From contig CANJBL010000006.1 of the NCBI GenBank assembly GCA_947472795.1, positions 100,168-164,167 of the forward strand: DNA of 64,000 bases, written 5' to 3'. Position numbers and translations under genes: made by a program. Source of the DNA: Fidelibacterota bacterium (GTDB lineage: Bacteria > Pseudomonadota > Alphaproteobacteria > Rhodospirillales > Rhodospirillaceae). This document shows positions 63,074-64,000 of the stretch, one piece after another. Position 1 is the stretch's first letter, and the number at the start of each line of letters is the position of its first letter. The notes under the pieces were generated by a model, which saw nothing but the letters and a program-made list of their open reading frames with translations, searched no databases and was not told the origin of the DNA.

Positions 63074-63853
63074 TGCGAGTTCTTTAAGCCGCCATCATCG
63101 CGATCACCGATCCAGACGTGATAGCTGTCGGCGTGTCCTTGCGCGACATTCACCAGTTTATCGATGAGCGTAGGCTTCAGGACCGCGCCCGCGCTGAGCA
63201 GCAAGTGACCTTGGTTATCCCGGAGGTCGCGGGCCAGAATTTGCCCTGGCCGGACGTCGGCGAGGATGCACATGTGTACGTTCTTGAGCTCATCGTTCTT
63301 CTTCACAGGGGCAGGGGACGGGCCACCGTGAACGCGTCCCGGCGCCGCCGGAGTGGGATGATGCGGCTTGGGTGCCGCTTGCGGCGGAGCGGCGATATCG
63401 CGCGCGCACGGCGTGGCAGGCGGGGCAGCTGTCGGCGCGATCTCGACGGGTGCGACCGCGGCATAGTGCGCCGGCTGTTGCAGTATCCAGGTACGAGACA
63501 TGGCGTGGGTGACGGCCTTCACAAGTTTCTCGAAAGACAGCGGTGCGACAGCAAAGCCGTTTACGTCGAGCGCCATGGCGGCTTTCACGGCACTGGTATC
63601 GGCATGGGCGGTAAGGATGACCACAGGCGTGCGCGGTGATGTCTTCTGCAAGGCGCGGCTGCGGATCATGCGAAGCAATTCCAATCCGCCAACCGGTTCC
63701 ATCTCCCAATTGCAGATGACGCAGCTTATCTCCTGGCCATAACGGTTGAGCACATCCACGGCTTTGTCGACGGTGGTGGCATGTTTCACGCTTTTGGCGC
63801 CCGCGTTGAGCAGAGCGGTCTGCACCATGTCGCGGAACAAGGCCTTGCTGTCT
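63070..63853 (-). pseudogene. Pseudo-receiver response regulator cut at its 5' end by an IS3 element
   Basis: The remaining frame begins at DSKALFRDMVQTALLNAGAK, which is the helix after the first receiver strand; the strand and start are missing because IS DNA begins next to the Asp codon. Before the cut the reading would have been E-D-S-K. The receiver also lacks key residues: ICNWEMEP has Asn where the phospho-acceptor Asp should be, and VAPLS has Ala where the conserved Lys should be. The C-terminal part (RPGQILARDLRDNQGHLLLSAG, residues about 200-245) looks like the N-terminal module of HD-GYP-type proteins. It is probably inactive now. Confidence 0.8.
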
Positions 63854-64000
63854 TGACCTGACGGCTTTTTTTGTACCGGTTGATTTGAGAGAATTGACCC
63901 CAACAGGAGGAGCTGAACATGGCGAGACGTGGATTAGGCGCGGAGCAGATTGTTTCCAAGTTAAGGCAGATCGAGGTGCTGATGGCGCAGGGCAAGTCTG
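63854..64000 (+). mobile_element. IS3-family insertion sequence, left end (continues past the window)
   Basis: The element seems to begin TGACCTGACGG at about 63854, right at the break in the response-regulator gene. A leader with ACAGGAGGAGCTGAAC precedes the transposase start at 63919, the layout of IS3-family (IS407-like) elements. The right end and target duplication lie outside the window, so boundaries are provisional. Confidence 0.75.
63919..64000 (+). CDS. IS3-family transposase OrfA, 5' part
   Basis: The first 27 codons read MARRGLGAEQ and IVSKLRQIEVLMAQGKS, the helix-turn-helix start typical of IS3 OrfA (relatives read EQIV.KLRQIEVLMAQGKS). AGGAGG lies 9 bases upstream. The gene continues beyond base 64000; OrfB, if present, would follow by programmed frameshifting. 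Confidence 0.88.
   Translation, partial: MARRGLGAEQIVSKLRQIEVLMAQGKS

Overview
This window is about 64 kb of high-GC chromosomal DNA from an alphaproteobacterium. Gene order and family content support this: scpB-tatABC-serS-surE-pcm-lysM/M23-yajC-secDF, divergent uvrA/ssb with a GTTC-N7-GTTC SOS box, gyrA-coaD-cyclophilin, DUF502/recG/sdhE/mfd, a complex I assembly homologue of the NDUFAF6 type, DUF815 and DUF4170. No 16S gene is present, so the genus cannot be fixed. Most of the window is ordinary core chromosome with tightly packed operons, many joined by ATGA or GTGA overlaps.

Layout. 1-15 kb: chromosome segregation (scpB), the Tat translocase (tatABC), serS, surE-pcm repair genes, a lipoprotein with LysM and degenerate M23 domains, a DUF815 ATPase, the Sec accessory operon yajC-secD-secF, an Mth938-like protein, a PuuD-type membrane domain, an NDUFAF6-like protein, trmFO and an unusual DUF4170-DUF4170-SRPBCC fusion. 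15-24 kb: accessory and stress genes, including a receiver protein, two GFA-family proteins, a GST, a MAPEG protein, a DHA2 efflux pump, the glutathione-dependent formaldehyde pathway (adhC and fghA), a diguanylate cyclase and a COG4315 secreted protein. 24-37 kb: DNA maintenance (uvrA, ssb, gyrA), an SPFH membrane protein, a secreted HExxH/TPR protein, an LRV-repeat membrane protein, coaD, a secreted cyclophilin and a GNAT. 37-47 kb: a TPR O-GlcNAc-transferase-like protein, tRNA-Lys, tandem acyltransferases (the second broken twice), two PCuAC-fold proteins without copper ligands, an alpha/beta hydrolase, an unrecognised protein and a receiver/cyclic-nucleotide-binding hybrid. 47-52 kb: a four-gene GldA/GldF/GldG/DUF4340 ABC system. 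52-60 kb: a thioredoxin-like [2Fe-2S] ferredoxin coupled to a 47-residue CxxC membrane peptide, a NUDIX hydrolase, DUF502, recG, sdhE and mfd. 60-64 kb: a FrnE/DsbA-like protein, the transporter chrA, and a response regulator whose 5' end is cut by an IS3-family element running off the window.

The most unusual signal is a family of paired-hairpin elements, about 165 bp each, in at least three intergenic spaces (44558-44726, 61504-61669, 62911-63073). Each carries two long hairpins built as an outer stem beginning CTAG or similar, an asymmetric bulge, an inner stem of about 12-16 bp related to GATTTGAAGTTC, and a 20-26 nt loop. The two hairpins are separated by about 12 nt. Stem sequences differ between copies but pairing is kept. 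The elements sit flush against gene ends: one is 4 nt from a start codon, one fills the space between divergent frnE and chrA, and one overlaps the stop codons of convergent chrA and the response regulator. A second, simpler family of palindromes (GTCATCCCGG...GGATCC...GGGGATGAC) marks several operon ends.
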